Of a stretch of 53,283 bases of DNA, positions 33,689 through 43,246 are shown in pieces (position 1 is the first letter of the stretch; the number at the start of each line of letters is the position of its first letter). The notes under the pieces are model-generated. The model saw only the letters and a program-made list of their open reading frames with translations, did no database searches and was not told the DNA's origin. Both the position numbers and the translations under genes were made by a program. Source of the DNA: Bradyrhizobium acaciae (GTDB lineage Bacteria > Pseudomonadota > Alphaproteobacteria > Rhizobiales > Xanthobacteraceae); the NCBI RefSeq assembly GCF_020889785.1, contig NZ_JACMYK010000040.1, forward strand, positions 1 to 53,283, written 5' to 3'.

Positions 33689-34351
33689 GTGACTTCATTC
33701 CTTGACCCATTGATTGCGTTCGTTTCGGCCCATGCCTGGCTCGCCTATCTGACGCTGTTTCTGGCCGCCCTGCTGGAAGCCGTGCCCGTGGTCGGCTCGC
33801 TGGTGCCGGGCTCGACCATCATCCTGGCGCTGAGTGCGCTGGTGCCGGGCGGCGAATTGAAGCTCGTGCCGGTGCTGGCCGCCGCGGCCGCCGGCGCGAT
33901 GCTCGGCGACGGCACCGCCTACATGATCGGCCACCGCAGCCAGCGCGAGATCCTGTCGGCCTGGCCGCTCTCCAACTACCCGCGCGTGGTCGCGCAGAGC
34001 GAGGCCTTCTTCAACCGCTGGGGCGTGCTTGCGGTGTTCTTCGCCCGTTTCGTGCCGCCGATCCGCGCCTTCGTGCCGATCACGGCCGGCGCGCTCGACA
34101 TGCCGCCGGCGCGGTTCTACGCGGTCAACATCCCTGCGATCCTGCTCTGGGCGCCGGCGCATGTGCTGCCCGGTGTGCTCGCGGTCACGGCGCTGCACGA
34201 CTATGCGGGCCTGCCGCATCATCAGCATGTCGGCAAGCATCTCTGGATGTTTGCGGTGGCAGGCGGCGCCGTCATCCTCGCGCTGGCGGTCTGGACCATC
34301 AGGCGCCGGCATGGCGGCGGCCTGATCGAACCGTCCAAGCCGGCAGAATAA
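33689..34351 (+). CDS. DedA family membrane protein
   Basis: This 220-residue protein has DedA (SNARE-associated/VTT) sequence: 'ALLEAVPVVGSLVPGSTIILALSAL', 'GAMLGDGTAYMIGHRSQREIL' and 'FFARFVPPIRAFVPITAGALDMPPARF', which contains the conserved F-x-R-[FV]-x-P motif. About five membrane segments are visible. DedA proteins help move or flip undecaprenyl phosphate or phospholipids across the inner membrane. The GTG start at 33689 is preceded by AAGGGA. It is convergent with the HTH-citrate synthase gene, with only 13 bp between the stops, where the sequence gctaaatactg is duplicated. Confidence 0.9.
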   Translation: MTSFLDPLIAFVSAHAWLAYLTLFLAALLEAVPVVGSLVPGSTIILALSALVPGGELKLVPVLAAAAAGAMLGDGTAYMIGHRSQREILSAWPLSNYPRVVAQSEAFFNRWGVLAVFFARFVPPIRAFVPITAGALDMPPARFYAVNIPAILLWAPAHVLPGVLAVTALHDYAGLPHHQHVGKHLWMFAVAGGAVILALAVWTIRRRHGGGLIEPSKPAE

Positions 34352-34364
34352 AAGCTAAATACTG

Positions 34365-35588
34365 CTAAATACTGTTGGTCGAACCGGCCCGCCCGGGTGC
34401 CGGGCCGACATAGCGTGCGCGAGGCCGGATCAATTTGCCGAGCTGAAGCTGCTCGCTGGCATGCGCGATCCAGCCGACGCTGCGGGCCATCGCAAACAGC
34501 GCCAGCTCGCTCCCCGCCGGCATCCGCAGCGCATGTACCAGCACCGCCAGCGCGTAATCGATATTGACGAACTCGCCGGTCGCCTCCGCGATTCTATCAG
34601 GCACCTCCCTGGTGAATTTGCGCGGCGCACCCGCGCGCGTCAGGGCCTCGAGCAGCGAGATCGCGCGCGGATCGCCTTTCTTGTAGACGCCGTGCCCGAA
34701 GCCGGCGAAGCGCTCGCCCAGCGCAACCCGCTCGCGGACGACAGGCGCGACGTCGTTATCGATCATGGTCCTGACCAGGCGCGAGGCGAGCACGCCGGCG
34801 CCGCCATGCATCGGCCCCTTCAACGCGACGAGACCCGCGATCACCGCGTCGTACAGATTGAGGCCGGTCGATGCCGCGCAGCGCGCGGTGAAGGTGGAGG
34901 CGTTCAATTCATGATCGGCGAGCAGCACCAGCGCGCGGCGAATAAGATCGGGCGCGTGCTTGTTGTCAGGCGTCCAGACCCGCGCCACCTGCTCATGTAG
35001 CGGCTCGGCCGATGGCACAGCATTCAACATGGTCGCGACCAGCAGCCGCAGGATGCGGCCGCCGACCATCGCGCGGCCGTCGGGCGCGCGGGTGAAGGCG
35101 CCGGGATCCGCGCTTGCGGCCAGCGCGAACACCGCGACCGTTCGGTCGATCGGCTGGGCGCGGCGCGCGGCTTCCGCGATCGCACGCATCTCATCCGAGA
35201 CATGCGGGCAATTGTCCGGCGCGAACGGATCGACGCCGGTGACATCCCACAGCAGTGTCGCGGTGTGCTCCAGCGTATCGCGCTGGGCGAGATCGACGCA
35301 GTTCACGCCGCGATAGATCGGGCCCTGCTCGGTGATGGTTGCGATCGCCGAATCCATCACCGGCAAGTCCGCATCGAAGTTTCGGAGCCCACGCGGCTCC
35401 GGCGACGGTACGCGGCGCTCCTTCAAACCCCTGATGTCCTCGGCACGGTAGCGATGGCTGCGCGAGTCCGGCGACGGCTCCGAGCGGATGAGGCCGCGGC
35501 TGACATAGGCGTAGAGGGTCGCCGGCGAGATCGCGAGCTCGGCGGCGGCCTCGCGAGCGGAGAGGTAAAGCTCGGCGGATTTTTTCAT
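34365..35588 (-). CDS. Citrate synthase with N-terminal helix-turn-helix domain
   Basis: This 407-residue protein starts with an excisionase/MerR-like HTH, 'LSAREAAAELAISPATLYAYVSRGLIRSEP' (about 9-38), then 'RSHRYRAEDIRGLKERR' (44-60), before a citrate synthase fold. The synthase motifs are present: PMHGGAG, GFGHGVYKKGDPRA and NIDYALAVL. The fusion of a DNA-binding domain to a metabolic enzyme suggests a regulator whose ligand site derives from the enzyme, or a bifunctional protein. It starts at 35588 immediately beside a palindrome at 35590-35606 and is divergent from a second citrate synthase at 35665. No experimental role is known to me for this type. Confidence 0.9.
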   Translation of the reverse strand: MKKSAELYLSAREAAAELAISPATLYAYVSRGLIRSEPSPDSRSHRYRAEDIRGLKERRVPSPEPRGLRNFDADLPVMDSAIATITEQGPIYRGVNCVDLAQRDTLEHTATLLWDVTGVDPFAPDNCPHVSDEMRAIAEAARRAQPIDRTVAVFALAASADPGAFTRAPDGRAMVGGRILRLLVATMLNAVPSAEPLHEQVARVWTPDNKHAPDLIRRALVLLADHELNASTFTARCAASTGLNLYDAVIAGLVALKGPMHGGAGVLASRLVRTMIDNDVAPVVRERVALGERFAGFGHGVYKKGDPRAISLLEALTRAGAPRKFTREVPDRIAEATGEFVNIDYALAVLVHALRMPAGSELALFAMARSVGWIAHASEQLQLGKLIRPRARYVGPAPGRAGSTNSI

Positions 35589-35589
35589 A

Positions 35590-35606
35590 TTGATTTATAT
35601 AATCAA
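35590..35606. promoter_or_regulatory. Candidate operator of the HTH-citrate synthase
   Basis: TTGATT-TATAT-AATCAA is a perfect 6-bp inverted repeat around a 5-base AT centre. It lies directly upstream of the start codon of the HTH-citrate synthase (35588) and about 60 bases upstream of the divergent synthase start. An additional palindrome, TTGATCAA, follows at 35609-35616. Its place is right for autorepression and shared control. Confidence 0.6.
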
Positions 35607-35664
35607 GATTGATCAACTCGTCGAGAGGCCCGACCTTGAAGGGGTGAAGCAAGGAGATCGGGCC

Positions 35665-36759
35665 ATGAACATGATTCTCACCAAGAGCCAGATCGGTCTG
35701 GACGGCGTACCCGCCGCCGAGACCGTGTTGAGCCATGTCGACGGCGAGCGCGGCGAGTTGATCATCGCCGGCGAGCACGTCGCCAACCTCGCGGACAAGT
35801 CGAGCTTCGAGGCCGTCACGGCGCGGCTGTGGAACGGCGCCACCGGCAAGTCACTGAGTGAAGCCAATGTCCGCGCCAGCCTCGGCGCTGCCCGCGAGCG
35901 CGCCTTTGCGCGGCTGCCGGACCTGCTGCCGGCGACGCACGGCATGTCCATCGTCGACGGCTTCCGGGCCGCGATCGCAGGCCTGCGCGCCGAGAGCGGG
36001 CTGGAGCACGAGGCGACCATTGTCGGCGCCTTCCCGGTGATCGCGGGCGCCCTGGTGCAGAACGCCAAGGGACGTGCCCCGATCGCGCCGGACCCGAATG
36101 CCAGCCACGCCGCCGACACGCTGCGGATGCTGCGGGGCCGCAAGGCCGAGCCGCGCGAGGTCGCGGCACTTGACGCCTATTTCGTCACCGTCTGCGATCA
36201 CGGCATGAACGCGTCGACCTTCACCACGCGGGTGATCGCCTCGACCCACGCCGATCTGTTCGCGGCAATCACCGGCGGCTACTGCGCACTGACCGGCCCG
36301 CTGCATGGTGGCGCGCCGGAGCCGGTGCTCGAGATGCTGGATGCGATCGGCACGCGCGAGCGCATCAAGCCCTGGGTTGACGGCGCACTCGCACATGGTG
36401 AACGGCTGATGGGGTTCGGCCATCGCGTCTATCGCGTGCGCGACCCGCGTGCTGACGTGCTCAAGGTTGCGATCGAGCGCCTGGAGGCCAGCGGTGCCGA
36501 CCTGCCCTTTGCCGGCGAAGTCGAGGCCTATGTTCGCGCAGCGCTGCGCAAGAAGAATCCGGAGCGGCCGCTCGAGACCAATGTCGAGTTCTTCACCGCG
36601 ATCCTGCTCGACGGACTGGAGATCCCGCGGCAGGCCTTCACGCCGATCTTCGCCGTGGCCCGCGCCGCCGGCTGGACCGCACACGCCCTCGAGCAGCGCC
36701 GCACCGGCCGGCTGATCCGGCCGAGCTCGTCGTATGTCGGGGCGGTGCCGAAGGACTGA
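35665..36759 (+). CDS. Citrate synthase / 2-methylcitrate synthase family
   Basis: This 364-residue protein has citrate synthase motifs with catalytic His at 'GPLHGGAPE' and 'GFGHRVYRVRDPRAD', and the later 'TNVEFFTAILLDGLEIPRQAF' with an Asp at the third catalytic site. It is shorter than the 430-residue hexameric synthases, in the range of the dimeric citrate/methylcitrate type. It condenses oxaloacetate with acetyl-CoA or propionyl-CoA. The AAGGAG at 35651 fixes the start at 35665. Divergence from the HTH-fused synthase suggests joint control. Confidence 0.93.
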   Translation: MNMILTKSQIGLDGVPAAETVLSHVDGERGELIIAGEHVANLADKSSFEAVTARLWNGATGKSLSEANVRASLGAARERAFARLPDLLPATHGMSIVDGFRAAIAGLRAESGLEHEATIVGAFPVIAGALVQNAKGRAPIAPDPNASHAADTLRMLRGRKAEPREVAALDAYFVTVCDHGMNASTFTTRVIASTHADLFAAITGGYCALTGPLHGGAPEPVLEMLDAIGTRERIKPWVDGALAHGERLMGFGHRVYRVRDPRADVLKVAIERLEASGADLPFAGEVEAYVRAALRKKNPERPLETNVEFFTAILLDGLEIPRQAFTPIFAVARAAGWTAHALEQRRTGRLIRPSSSYVGAVPKD

Positions 36760-36805
36760 GAAATCGAGATCGCAGCTGTTCGACGGCGGAGCCAACCACT
36801 CCGCT

Positions 36806-36930
36806 GTCGTCCCTGCGAAAGCAGGGACCCATACGCCGCGGCCCATCAATGGGGCAGCGGGGGCAGACATCTCGTTTGAACAATGACCGCTGGTGGTTAT
36901 GGGCCCCTGCTTTCGCAGGGGCGACGACGG
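36806..36930. repeat. BIME-like repeat, family A variant
   Basis: Left arm 'gtcgtccctgcgaaagcag' followed by 'ggacccata', and right arm 'atgggcccctgctttcgc' ending 'aggggcgacgacgg'. This form replaces the 'ggcgaaggcc' of copies at 9568-11537 with 'tgcgaaagca'. It separates two convergent genes. Confidence 0.8.
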
Positions 36931-36937
36931 TGATGGC

Positions 36938-37573
36938 TTACGCCTCGCGCACCACGGTCTTCAGATAATTATACGCCTTGATGATCTCGATCAGGCGATC
37001 CTCGGTGGAACGGTCGCCGCCGTTGGCGTCAGGATGGTGCTGCTTGACCAGCGCCTTGTACTTGGCCTTGACGTCTTCCAGCGTCGCGCCGGCGCCGAGT
37101 CCCATCACCAGCAGCGCCTTGCGCTCGGCGTTCATGACCTTGCGCGTCTCGGGCTTGGGCTCCGCGCCGCCGGGTCCCGGGCGCCAACGGCCGCGGCCGT
37201 TGAGTTCGGAGAACACGTGGAACGGATCGGAGGCGGCATCGAGACCGCTCTCCTTCTTGCCGTTGTTGGCACCCATCTTCCAGGTCGGACGGTGACCGGT
37301 CAGCGCATCCTTCTGGTAGCGCGCGACGTCGTCAGGATTCATGCCCTGGAAGAAATTGTAAGACTGGTTGTACTCGCGGACGTGATCGAGGCAGAAGTGC
37401 CAATATTCGCGCGAATTCTCGCGGCCCTTCGGAGCGCGATGCGCGCCCTTGTTCTGGCACCCCGCCCACTCGCAGGCAACCGCCTGCTCGCCGGCCTGCG
37501 CCTGGCGCTTCGCACTCACCTTGGTCGGCTTGATGCGAATGGAGTCGAAGAATTTAGATGAATCGATGGCCAT
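36938..37573 (-). CDS. J-domain protein (DnaJ-like, C-terminal J domain)
   Basis: This 211-residue protein carries a C-terminal J domain with the HPD motif in KQHHPDAN and 'LVMGLGAGATLEDVKAKYKAL' before it (about residues 150-205). The N-terminal half has 'ACEWAGCQNKGAHRAPKGRE', two Cys residues perhaps binding metal, and 'FCLDHVREYNQSYNFFQGM'. It would stimulate an Hsp70 (DnaK). The ATG at 37573 gives the usual family N-terminus (MAIDSSKFFDSIRIKP). Divergent from bolA across a 109-base spacer. Clients are unknown. Confidence 0.93.
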   Translation of the reverse strand: MAIDSSKFFDSIRIKPTKVSAKRQAQAGEQAVACEWAGCQNKGAHRAPKGRENSREYWHFCLDHVREYNQSYNFFQGMNPDDVARYQKDALTGHRPTWKMGANNGKKESGLDAASDPFHVFSELNGRGRWRPGPGGAEPKPETRKVMNAERKALLVMGLGAGATLEDVKAKYKALVKQHHPDANGGDRSTEDRLIEIIKAYNYLKTVVREA

Positions 37574-37682
37574 GTTCTCTTTGACTACGCAATGCACAAT
37601 TCTTCAAGTCTTGACATTGCGCAGACCTCGTTTCCCGCTTGCACCATTGACGAAAAGCTGTCGCGGACCTAACTCCGCCGCC

Positions 37683-37958
37683 ATGAGCACCAAAGACGCT
37701 ATCATAAACAAGTTGCGTGAAGCTTTCTTGCCCGAAAGCCTCGACGTCGTCGACGAGTCACATCTGCATGAGGGCCACGCCGGCCACAGGCCCGGCGGCG
37801 AGACACATTTCAGGGTGTATATTGTGTCTCCGGCCTTCGAAGGGAAGAGCCGGATCGAACGCCATCGCATGATAAATGCGACGCTGGCGCAGGAACTCGC
37901 CGGCTCGGTGCATGCGCTGGCGATCCATGCCCACGGCCCCGGGGAAAAGCCGCGCTAG
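37683..37958 (+). CDS. BolA family protein
   Basis: This 91-residue protein shows BolA pattern: 'INKLREAFLPESLDVVDESHLHEGHAGH' at the N-terminus, then 'THFRVYIVSPAFEGKSRIERHRMINATL' and 'VHALAIHAHGP'. Together with monothiol glutaredoxins BolA proteins bind Fe-S clusters. The ATG at 37683 matches family starts; a longer upstream frame overlaps the J-domain gene's leader. It lies 64 bp upstream of the small secreted protein. Confidence 0.95.
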   Translation: MSTKDAIINKLREAFLPESLDVVDESHLHEGHAGHRPGGETHFRVYIVSPAFEGKSRIERHRMINATLAQELAGSVHALAIHAHGPGEKPR

Positions 37959-38022
37959 TCCGCGCTTGCCTCAAGACGAAGCAGCGGTTTTCCGTTATGA
38001 GAATAGCACCTCCGCGCTTTAG

Positions 38023-38484
38023 ATGGGGCCATTGATGATCCCTTGCTGGCCACGTTTCCGGTCGATTGTCACCGCCGCCGGCCTGCTCCTGATCTGCGCG
38101 ATGCGCCCGGCCGCGGCGCTGGATATGCCGAGCCCGTTCGTCCAGGAGGTGCTGATCAAGAGCATCCTGGTCTCGCTCAACGACGCGGTGGCCGCGAACA
38201 ATTTCACCGTGTTCCACGCCAAGATCTCAAAGCCGTTCCGCGACCAGTTTCCACCCGACAAGCTGCGGACCATCTTCAAGGATCTGGTCGACAAGCACGC
38301 CGTGTTCGACGCGGTCGTCGCCAAGCCGATCGTGCTCGATGAGGACGCCAAGATCGACGACAAGGGCGTGCTGCGGCTGAAGGGCCATTTCGACACGACG
38401 CCCAAGCAGGTGAAGTATCAGCTCGGCTTCATCCCCTCCGACGGCGCGTGGAAGCTGTCGGGGATCTCGATCGATATCGAGTAG
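38023..38484 (+). CDS. Small secreted protein, 153 aa, hypothetical
   Basis: It carries a signal peptide (about residues 1-32, hydrophobic 'IVTAAGLLLICAM', cleavage near AAALD). The mature part begins 'LDMPSPFVQEVLIKSILVSLNDAVAANNFTVF', continues 'LRLKGHFDTTPKQVKYQLGFIPSDGAWKLSGISI' and looks like a small mixed alpha/beta fold, perhaps NTF2-like. I do not recognise a Pfam family firmly. An alternative start is the ATG at 38035. It lies downstream of bolA and could be co-transcribed with it. Confidence 0.8.
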   Translation: MGPLMIPCWPRFRSIVTAAGLLLICAMRPAAALDMPSPFVQEVLIKSILVSLNDAVAANNFTVFHAKISKPFRDQFPPDKLRTIFKDLVDKHAVFDAVVAKPIVLDEDAKIDDKGVLRLKGHFDTTPKQVKYQLGFIPSDGAWKLSGISIDIE

Positions 38485-38531
38485 CTTCCGGCAGACGACC
38501 AGCCCCGTCATCCTGTGGCAGACTACTAGTC

Positions 38532-38634
38532 CGTCATCCTGAGGAGCGCGTAGCGCGTCTCGAAGGATGCACGGCCACCGGCTGGGCCGTCGACCCTTCG
38601 AGACGCGCGCGATGCGCGCTCCTCAGGGTGACGG
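38532..38634. repeat. BIME-like palindromic repeat, family B copy 2
   Basis: The left arm 'cgtcatcctgaggagcgcg' ... 'tctcgaaggatg' pairs with 'cccttcgagacgcgc' ... 'gcgctcctcagggtgacgg'. It is related to the element at 3579-3690 by its arm ends 'cgtcatcctgagg' and 'cctcagg(g/a)tgacgg'. It lies between convergent genes. Confidence 0.8.
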
Positions 38635-38658
38635 TACCGGCAGCCTAGCCAGCTCCAA

Positions 38659-39966
38659 CTAGAACGCCGTCCCCGCCCGCTTCGGCTTCTTCTCCTCCAG
38701 CTCGGCCTCGCGCGGCACGGCGACGATGCGCAGCGCGGTGATGCGGTTGCGCTCGCGGCGGAGCACGCGGAAACGGAAGCCGTGGAAGGTGAAGCTCTGG
38801 CCGCGCTCCGGGATCGAGCGCGCCTCGTGGATCACGAGGCCGGCGACCGTGGTCGCCTCCTCGTCCGGCAGGTGCCAGTCCATCGCGCGATTGAGATCGC
38901 GGATCGGCACCGAGCCGTCGACCACGACCGAGCCGTCCGGCTGCGCACGCACGCCGGCGACGACGACGTCGTGCTCGTCGGAGATGTCGCCGACGATCTC
39001 CTCCAGAATATCCTCCAGCGTCACCATGCCTTCGACCTCGCCGTACTCGTCGACGACAAGGGCGAAGTGGGTCTTGCGGCGACGGAACGCCTTCAGCTGC
39101 TCGGAGACCGGACGCATCTCCGGCACGAACCACGGCGGCAGCGCGATCGCGGAGGCATCGATCGCGGACATGTCGCCCTCATTGGCGCGCATCGCGCGCA
39201 GCAGGTCCTTGGCATGCAGCACGCCGACGATGTTCTCCGGCTTCTCCCGCCACAGCGGGATGCGGGTGTATTCGCTGGCCAGCACCTCGCGCACCAGCTC
39301 CTCGGGCGGCAGGTCGGCGTTGACCATGGTCATCTCGGTGCGATGGACCATCACGTCGGAGACCTGGAGCTCGCTGAGGTCCAGCAATCCGCCGAGCATG
39401 TCGCGGTCCTGCTTCTCGACCTTGCCCTCGTGATGCAGCAGATCGACCGCGCCGCGCAGACGCTCGGTCGGCGACAAGATGGCCTGATAGGCACCGATCT
39501 TGATGCCGAGCAGCCGCAGCAAGGCCCGGACGATGGCTTCGATGATGGTCAGGAGCGGACCGAGCACGAACACGGTCAGCCGCATCGGCCGCGCCACCAA
39601 GAGAGACACCCGGTCCGGCGCATTGATGGCGACGGTCTTGGGCAGCACCTCCGCGAAGATCACCACCAGGACCGTCATGACGCCGGTGGCATAGAGCACG
39701 CCGACATCGCCGAACCACGCGGTGAAGATGCCGGTCGCGAGCGCGGAGGCACCGATATTGGCGATGTTGTTGCCGAGCAGCAGGGCGCCGATCATCCGCT
39801 CGCGCATCGCGATCAGGCTGGACACGACGGTCGCCTCGCCGTTGCCCTGCTTCGACAGGCGCAGCATGCTGGCGCGCGAGGCGCCGGTCAGCGCCGTCTC
39901 ACTCGCCGAGAAGAACGCGGAGACGAGCAGGCAGAGCAGCACGATCGAGAAGGTCAACCATCCCAC
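38659..39966 (-). CDS. HlyC/CorC-type transporter (CNNM + CBS + CorC domain)
   Basis: This 435-residue protein starts with a CNNM/DUF21 membrane domain (about 1-195; 'LLVSAFFSASETALTGASR' is its first helix). A CBS pair follows (about 205-330; 'VMVHRTEMTMVNADLPPEELV' and 'LRAFRRRKTHFALVVDEYGEVEGMVTLEDILEEIVG'), and a CorC_HlyC domain ends it (about 340-425). The family handles Mg2+ or Co2+ export or resistance; the older 'hemolysin' name is misleading. It lies 17 bp downstream of aroB on the same strand, so it is probably in the aro operon. Confidence 0.93.
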   Translation of the reverse strand: MGWLTFSIVLLCLLVSAFFSASETALTGASRASMLRLSKQGNGEATVVSSLIAMRERMIGALLLGNNIANIGASALATGIFTAWFGDVGVLYATGVMTVLVVIFAEVLPKTVAINAPDRVSLLVARPMRLTVFVLGPLLTIIEAIVRALLRLLGIKIGAYQAILSPTERLRGAVDLLHHEGKVEKQDRDMLGGLLDLSELQVSDVMVHRTEMTMVNADLPPEELVREVLASEYTRIPLWREKPENIVGVLHAKDLLRAMRANEGDMSAIDASAIALPPWFVPEMRPVSEQLKAFRRRKTHFALVVDEYGEVEGMVTLEDILEEIVGDISDEHDVVVAGVRAQPDGSVVVDGSVPIRDLNRAMDWHLPDEEATTVAGLVIHEARSIPERGQSFTFHGFRFRVLRRERNRITALRIVAVPREAELEEKKPKRAGTAF

Positions 39967-39983
39967 TGAAATGATCCGTGGCT

Positions 39984-41122
<1,139 letters not shown>

Positions 41123-41126
<4 letters not shown>

Positions 41127-41755
41127 GAGGTCGCGTTCAATCCATCATTTGGTGGCTCGCCGGCCGGACGCACGCCGCACAGATGCACATGCAGGGCCTC
41201 GAGGCATTCGTCGACGATGCGGTCGTGCGGCACGTCGCGCGAGGCGATCGTCAGATCGGCGTTCTGGTAGACCGGCTCGCGCTCGCTGAGCAGCCGGTTG
41301 ACGGTCGCCTCGGGGTCGGCGGTCTGCAGCAGCGGACGATCGGCGCGGCGGCGGACCCGCCGCATGATGATATCACTGTCGGCCTTGAGCCAGATCGAGA
41401 TCGCACGGTCGCGGATCCGGTTGCGGGTCTCCTCGCGCATGAAAGCGCCGCCGCCGGTCGCCAGCACGACCGGGCCGCTGTCGAGGATGCGCGCGATCAC
41501 CCGCGCCTCGCCGTCGCGAAAGTAAGGCTCGCCGTGGGTCTCGAAGATCTCCGGGATCGTCATGTCCGCCGCCGCCTCGATCTCGGTGTCGGCATCGGTG
41601 AACGGCAGCTTGAGCCGCACCGCCAACCGCCGGCCGATGGTCGACTTGCCGGCTCCCATCATGCCGACCAGCACGATCGACCGCGTCCCCAGCGCGGCCG
41701 CGATATCGGCCTCCAGGGTCGGGTTGGCTTGTGCCGGGACGGCTGCGTCGGACAT
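41123..41755 (-). CDS. aroK: Shikimate kinase
   Basis: This 210-residue protein carries the P-loop GMMGAGKST (31-39), 'FTDADTEIE' with the metal/shikimate Asp, 'YFRDGEARV' and 'VLATGGGAFM'. It phosphorylates shikimate at the 3-position with ATP. The ATG at 41755 is chosen because it gives the usual N-terminus; a GTG at 41800 would add 15 residues with no family support. The ribosome site is weak. It overlaps aroB by 4 bases. In many alphaproteobacteria a tyrosine recombinase gene lies divergently upstream, as here. Confidence 0.96.
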
Positions 41756-41900
41756 CAAAAAGCTCGGATATTGGGACGAATTGTTCAGAATTCGAGCCAC
41801 CTATACTACCCCCGGCGATACCGTTACCAGCGACTCTTGCAACCGCGCGGGGAACATGTTGGATGATTTCATTGGTTAATTCGCTGCCCGAGTCGCCTCC

Positions 41901-42047
41901 ATGCCCAGCCTGTTCCGCTTCCTGACGGTCGTCGCCGTGATTTTCGGGATCGGCTACGGCATCGTCTTCGCGCTGGCGAATTTCGTGCACCCGAAACCGC
42001 GGGAAATGACCGTGACCATCCCGCCGGATAAGTTCCTCAAGAAATAG
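41901..42047 (+). CDS. 48-aa membrane protein between aroK and xerD
   Basis: This tiny gene codes for MPSLFRFLTVVAVIFGIGYG, then IVFALANFVH and a hydrophilic tail PKPREMTVTIPPDKFLKK, in all 48 residues with one membrane helix (about 4-28). The frame is closed by TAG at 42045 and only 16 bases separate it from xerD. Small proteins of this form in this location are conserved in Bradyrhizobium-like genomes as far as I know, which, with the intact hydrophobic helix, supports it. The function is unknown. Confidence 0.75.
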   Translation: MPSLFRFLTVVAVIFGIGYGIVFALANFVHPKPREMTVTIPPDKFLKK

Positions 42048-42063
42048 GCGCTATGATTCTGGC

Positions 42064-43044
42064 ATGCCCGCTGCAGCCAAGATTCCCGCCAAGCCTCCCA
42101 CAAAGTCTTCCGACGCCAAGCTGACCGCGCTGTTCCTCGACATGCTCGCCGCGGAACAGGGCGCAGGCCGCAACACGCTCGACGCCTACCGGCGCGACCT
42201 GACGGATTTCTCCGACTACCTCGCCCATGCCGGCGCCGACTTCACCAGCGCCGACACCGAGGCACTGCGCGGCTACCTCGCCGACCTCGATAGCCGGGGC
42301 TTCAAGTCGACCAGCGTGGCGCGGCGGCTGTCGGCGATGCGGCATCTCTATCGCTTCCTGCTCAACGAGCGGGTCCGCGGCGACGATCCGGCCGCGATCC
42401 TGTCCGGCCCGAAGCGAGGGCGCGGCCTGCCAAAGGTGCTGTCGATCCAGGATGTCGACCGCATGCTGACCCGCGCCAAGGAGCTGACCCAGACCGACGT
42501 CTCGCCGGCGCAGCGGCTGCGCGCGCTGCGGCTGTATTGCCTGCTCGAGGTGCTCTACGCCACCGGCCTGCGCGTCTCCGAGCTGGTGTCGTTGCCGGTC
42601 ACCGCAGCGCGGCGCGATGCGCGGATGATCGTGGTGCGCGGCAAGGGCAACAAGGAGCGGCTGGTGCCGCTGAACGAGGCCTCGCGCCAGGCGATGGCGG
42701 ACTACCTCGCGGCAATGGAAGTGATGCAGCCGAAGGCGAAGAAGGCGGCGCCGTCGAAATGGCTGTTTCCCTCCTCCGGCGAGAGCGGCCACCTGACCCG
42801 GCAGCATTTCGCCCGCGACCTGAAGGAGCTCGCGAGCGTCTCCGGCCTGGCGCCGCGGCTGGTCTCCCCGCACGTGCTGCGCCACGCCTTCGCCAGCCAT
42901 CTGCTGCACAATGGCGCGGACCTGCGCATCGTGCAGACACTGCTCGGCCACACCGATATCTCGACCACCCAGATCTACACCCATGTGGTCGAGGAGCGGC
43001 TGAAAAGCCTGGTCCGCGACCTGCATCCGCTGGCGGAGAAGTAA
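42064..43044 (+). CDS. xerD: Site-specific tyrosine recombinase XerD
   Basis: This 326-residue protein shows the six catalytic positions of tyrosine recombinases: R170 in TGLRVSEL, K195 in GKGNKERLVPL, H270 and R273 in PHVLRHAFASH, H296 in LLGHTDIS and nucleophile Y305 in QIYTH. The N-terminal core-binding domain occupies about 20-110. XerD with XerC resolves chromosome dimers at dif. This location beside aroK is conserved, so it is the housekeeping enzyme and not a phage integrase. Confidence 0.97.
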   Translation: MPAAAKIPAKPPTKSSDAKLTALFLDMLAAEQGAGRNTLDAYRRDLTDFSDYLAHAGADFTSADTEALRGYLADLDSRGFKSTSVARRLSAMRHLYRFLLNERVRGDDPAAILSGPKRGRGLPKVLSIQDVDRMLTRAKELTQTDVSPAQRLRALRLYCLLEVLYATGLRVSELVSLPVTAARRDARMIVVRGKGNKERLVPLNEASRQAMADYLAAMEVMQPKAKKAAPSKWLFPSSGESGHLTRQHFARDLKELASVSGLAPRLVSPHVLRHAFASHLLHNGADLRIVQTLLGHTDISTTQIYTHVVEERLKSLVRDLHPLAEK

Positions 43045-43246
43045 GTCCAGCGCCTGCTGGACATCGATACCGTCGCCTGATCCGCCTTGACTTCCGCTTC
43101 GTCTCCGCGGAAAGAGCGTCACCTGCCTGCGATCCCGAAGCGTGCATTCCGCCAGAATGCGCGTTAACCAATTGAAGTTACAAAACTTCTCTTCTCTACG
43201 CCAAAACCGCTTCGCCCCTCGCACCGTTCCTCCCTATATTGAGTTG

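Noticed and set aside
42064..43044. XerD as a phage or island integrase
   Set aside because: It lies in the conserved aroK-xerD-accA order and has host-like GC and codon use; no att sites or phage genes are adjacent.
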